12,352 bases of DNA from an uncultured Cytophagaceae bacterium. Its GTDB lineage: Bacteria; Bacteroidota; Bacteroidia; Cytophagales; Spirosomataceae. Of this stretch, positions 5,744 through 12,352 are shown piece by piece (the first letter of the stretch is position 1; every line of letters starts with the position of its first letter). Below the pieces are notes generated by a model. That model was not told where the DNA came from, ran no database searches, and saw nothing but the letters and a program-made list of their open reading frames with translations. A program made the translations under genes and the position numbers. The stretch spans positions 1 to 12,352 of the forward strand of contig CAJCBY010000472.1 in NCBI GenBank assembly GCA_903960725.1, read 5' to 3'.

Positions 5744-7537
5744 TTATTTCTTCTTAGGATTCTTAGGTGTTGTTTTTTGTTGTTCTTCCATTGTCTTCAA
5801 TTGTGTTTGAAGGTATTGAGAGAACTTTGATTTCTTAGGACCACCGCCAGCAGCGATTTTCTTACGATTCTCGTCTAACAAGGCTTTAATTTTATCCTCA
5901 TTTACAAATTTGCGGATTGCTAATTGTTGACCTATCGTTACTAAGTTTGATACGAAATAGTAGAAACTTAATCCAGCAGGGAAGGAGTTCATAACGAACA
6001 TAAAAATGACCGGCGTTATATAGGCCATCATTTTCATATTAATTGGTTGTCCAGGCTGATCCGGAGTGATTTGGTTGTTATAATAACCGTAAGCTAATTG
6101 TGATACGGTCATTAATAAACAGTACAAACTAACATGTGATCCATAAAATGGAATGTTAAAAGGTAGGTTAATGAAGGAATCATAAGTAGACAAATCATTT
6201 GCCCATAGGAATGATTCTTGACGTAAGTTGATTAAGTTAGGGAATAACATAAACACGGCCATTAATACGGGCATAGTCGCTAATACAGGTATACAACCGC
6301 TTAATGGATTAACACCGACCTCGCCATATAACTTCATTGTTTCTTGTTGAACCCGCGCAGCATCATCACCAATTTTTTCTTTAATTGCAGCAATCTCAGG
6401 CGCTAGAATACGCGTCTTAGCCATGGAGACGTAAGATTTATACGTCAGTGGCAACAAGGCTGTCTTGATAATTAAGACCAAAACAATAATTAATAGACCA
6501 TAATTCGTAAACAAACTTTCTAAGAATCCGAATAAGGGAACGAAAATGTATTTCGTAATTGGCAATAAGAAATCATAGCTCAACTTAACATTCTTACTAA
6601 ACTCGGGCGCCTCTACTCTCTTTACAATCTCATAATCATTTGGCCCAAAATAGAATTGGAATGATGATTTTCCTGCGGACAAATCTTGGGCAGATGCAAT
6701 GATCTGCGCATCTAATGTCTTGATGTTGACTGAATCTTCTAAATTAGGCGTAGCAGTTAAAGCCGCTGATTTGAACATAAATCCTTGTGGAATTAGCCCA
6801 GAAAGGAAATACTTCTTTTTAAAGCTGATCCATTTAGTGCTTTGGTCTAAATTCTCATTCGTTACGGAACTCGGATTCTCAGAAAGGTAATCGAATTCCT
6901 CGTCTTCAGTCAATAAATAATTAATCGTTGCTTTACGCTCTTCAGCGATATCTTTCTCCGTTTGGTGCACTTGCTCTTTCCAGTGGATAAAATAATCCGC
7001 TCCTGATATAGCAACCGATTTAGCATCTAACTGGTAATCTAAAAGAAAACCTGACTCAGGTAATACGTAGCTTGATGCGATCGTTTGACCATTAGCTAAG
7101 CTTCCAGTAAAGTTGACTTTATTGCCGGTTTGAACTCCCGTGAAATCGAGGTTAGCGATTTTAACTTTTCCTGCTGATGTAGGTAATTCAATGCTAAATT
7201 CATCAGATGAAGCATTGTATAAATACAAACCGTCTGATTTTCCTGCATTGAAATTCGCATAACTCTTGTAGTTCTTTAATTGAACAGAGACTAATTTTGC
7301 GCCTTTAGAAGATACTTTAACGATAATATCTTTGTTTTCAAGTGTGAATACTTGTTCTTTTTTAACGCTGGAATCGACTGCAACTAATTTAGCTGAATCT
7401 TTAGGTGCTGCGACGATCGCTTTTTGAGTTGTGACTTTCGGTTTTTCTGCAGGTATTTCTGCAGGGGCAAAGAAATATTGGTAGCCTAATAGCATACCCA
7501 TAATTAACACAATACCCGTGATGGAATTTCTATCCAT
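5744..7537 (-). CDS. yidC: Membrane protein insertase YidC
   Basis: YidC inserts and folds inner-membrane proteins, alone or with SecYEG. The 597-residue product has the Gram-negative layout: an N-terminal membrane anchor (about 5-23), a periplasmic beta domain (about 60-330), and the conserved Oxa1/YidC core with membrane spans near 347-366, 413-433, 467-486 and 504-530. The core includes Arg376, which matches the conserved groove arginine, in SMAKTRILAP. GVNPLSGCIP (408-417) and FPAGLSFYYFVSN (519-531) are strong family signatures. The tail after residue 545 is hydrophilic and basic, with 13 lysines in the last 49 residues ending PKKK; such tails can contact the ribosome (inference from Oxa1 and long-tailed YidC proteins). 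The gene starts six bases after pyrG and is followed one base later by hemL. I do not see the rnpA-yidC arrangement common in other phyla. Confidence 0.96.
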   Translation of the reverse strand: MDRNSITGIVLIMGMLLGYQYFFAPAEIPAEKPKVTTQKAIVAAPKDSAKLVAVDSSVKKEQVFTLENKDIIVKVSSKGAKLVSVQLKNYKSYANFNAGKSDGLYLYNASSDEFSIELPTSAGKVKIANLDFTGVQTGNKVNFTGSLANGQTIASSYVLPESGFLLDYQLDAKSVAISGADYFIHWKEQVHQTEKDIAEERKATINYLLTEDEEFDYLSENPSSVTNENLDQSTKWISFKKKYFLSGLIPQGFMFKSAALTATPNLEDSVNIKTLDAQIIASAQDLSAGKSSFQFYFGPNDYEIVKRVEAPEFSKNVKLSYDFLLPITKYIFVPLFGFLESLFTNYGLLIIVLVLIIKTALLPLTYKSYVSMAKTRILAPEIAAIKEKIGDDAARVQQETMKLYGEVGVNPLSGCIPVLATMPVLMAVFMLFPNLINLRQESFLWANDLSTYDSFINLPFNIPFYGSHVSLYCLLMTVSQLAYGYYNNQITPDQPGQPINMKMMAYITPVIFMFVMNSFPAGLSFYYFVSNLVTIGQQLAIRKFVNEDKIKALLDENRKKIAAGGGPKKSKFSQYLQTQLKTMEEQQKTTPKNPKKK

Positions 7538-7543
7538 GATTTA

Positions 7544-12352
<4,809 letters not shown>

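Noticed and set aside
6699..6890. 63-codon plus-strand frame
   Set aside because: It is antisense to the periplasmic domain region of yidC and resembles nothing; a chance frame.

Overview
The window looks like a chromosomal segment of a Bacteroidota bacterium, probably a cytophaga-like lineage; the order is an inference and I cannot name a genus. The evidence is the AT-rich coding sequence, starts without Shine-Dalgarno sites, -7 promoter boxes of the form TAnnTTTG, a Bacteroidota-type two-domain YidC with a lysine-rich tail, and Gram-negative outer-membrane genes (lpxB, an ADP-heptose epimerase).

Layout. Bases 1-354 hold two small minus-strand reading frames I cannot identify; the one at the edge (cut by the window) has clearly higher GC than its surroundings. 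A plus-strand PlsC-like acyltransferase (353-931) follows. It converges on a minus-strand pair, a PTPS/QueD-family pterin synthase followed by lpxB (2411 down to 907). A 116-base divergent promoter region (2412-2527) separates that pair from plus-strand hldD (2528-3493). hldD converges, with a 20-base overlap, on a tightly packed four-gene minus-strand operon running from 9193 down to 3474: pyrG, yidC, hemL and a family 2 glycosyltransferase, with gaps of only 6, 1 and 1 bases. A second divergent promoter region (9194-9296) precedes a large plus-strand AddA/RecB-type helicase-nuclease that runs off the right edge.

How the genes fit together. Most are housekeeping genes, several of them for the cell envelope: the acyltransferase (phospholipid or lipid acylation), LpxB (lipid A backbone), HldD (heptose precursor), the glycosyltransferase (a surface glycan) and YidC (membrane protein insertion). 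PyrG makes CTP, which also feeds CDP-diacylglycerol and CMP-Kdo synthesis. HemL begins tetrapyrrole synthesis, the pterin synthase begins queuosine or pterin synthesis, and the AddA-like protein handles double-strand break repair.

I looked for an undescribed system and found no convincing one. There is no CRISPR array, tRNA, rRNA, insertion sequence or toxin-antitoxin pair. The least explained part is the left edge: two unknown small proteins, a composition shift, and a CATG at which two divergent start codons overlap.
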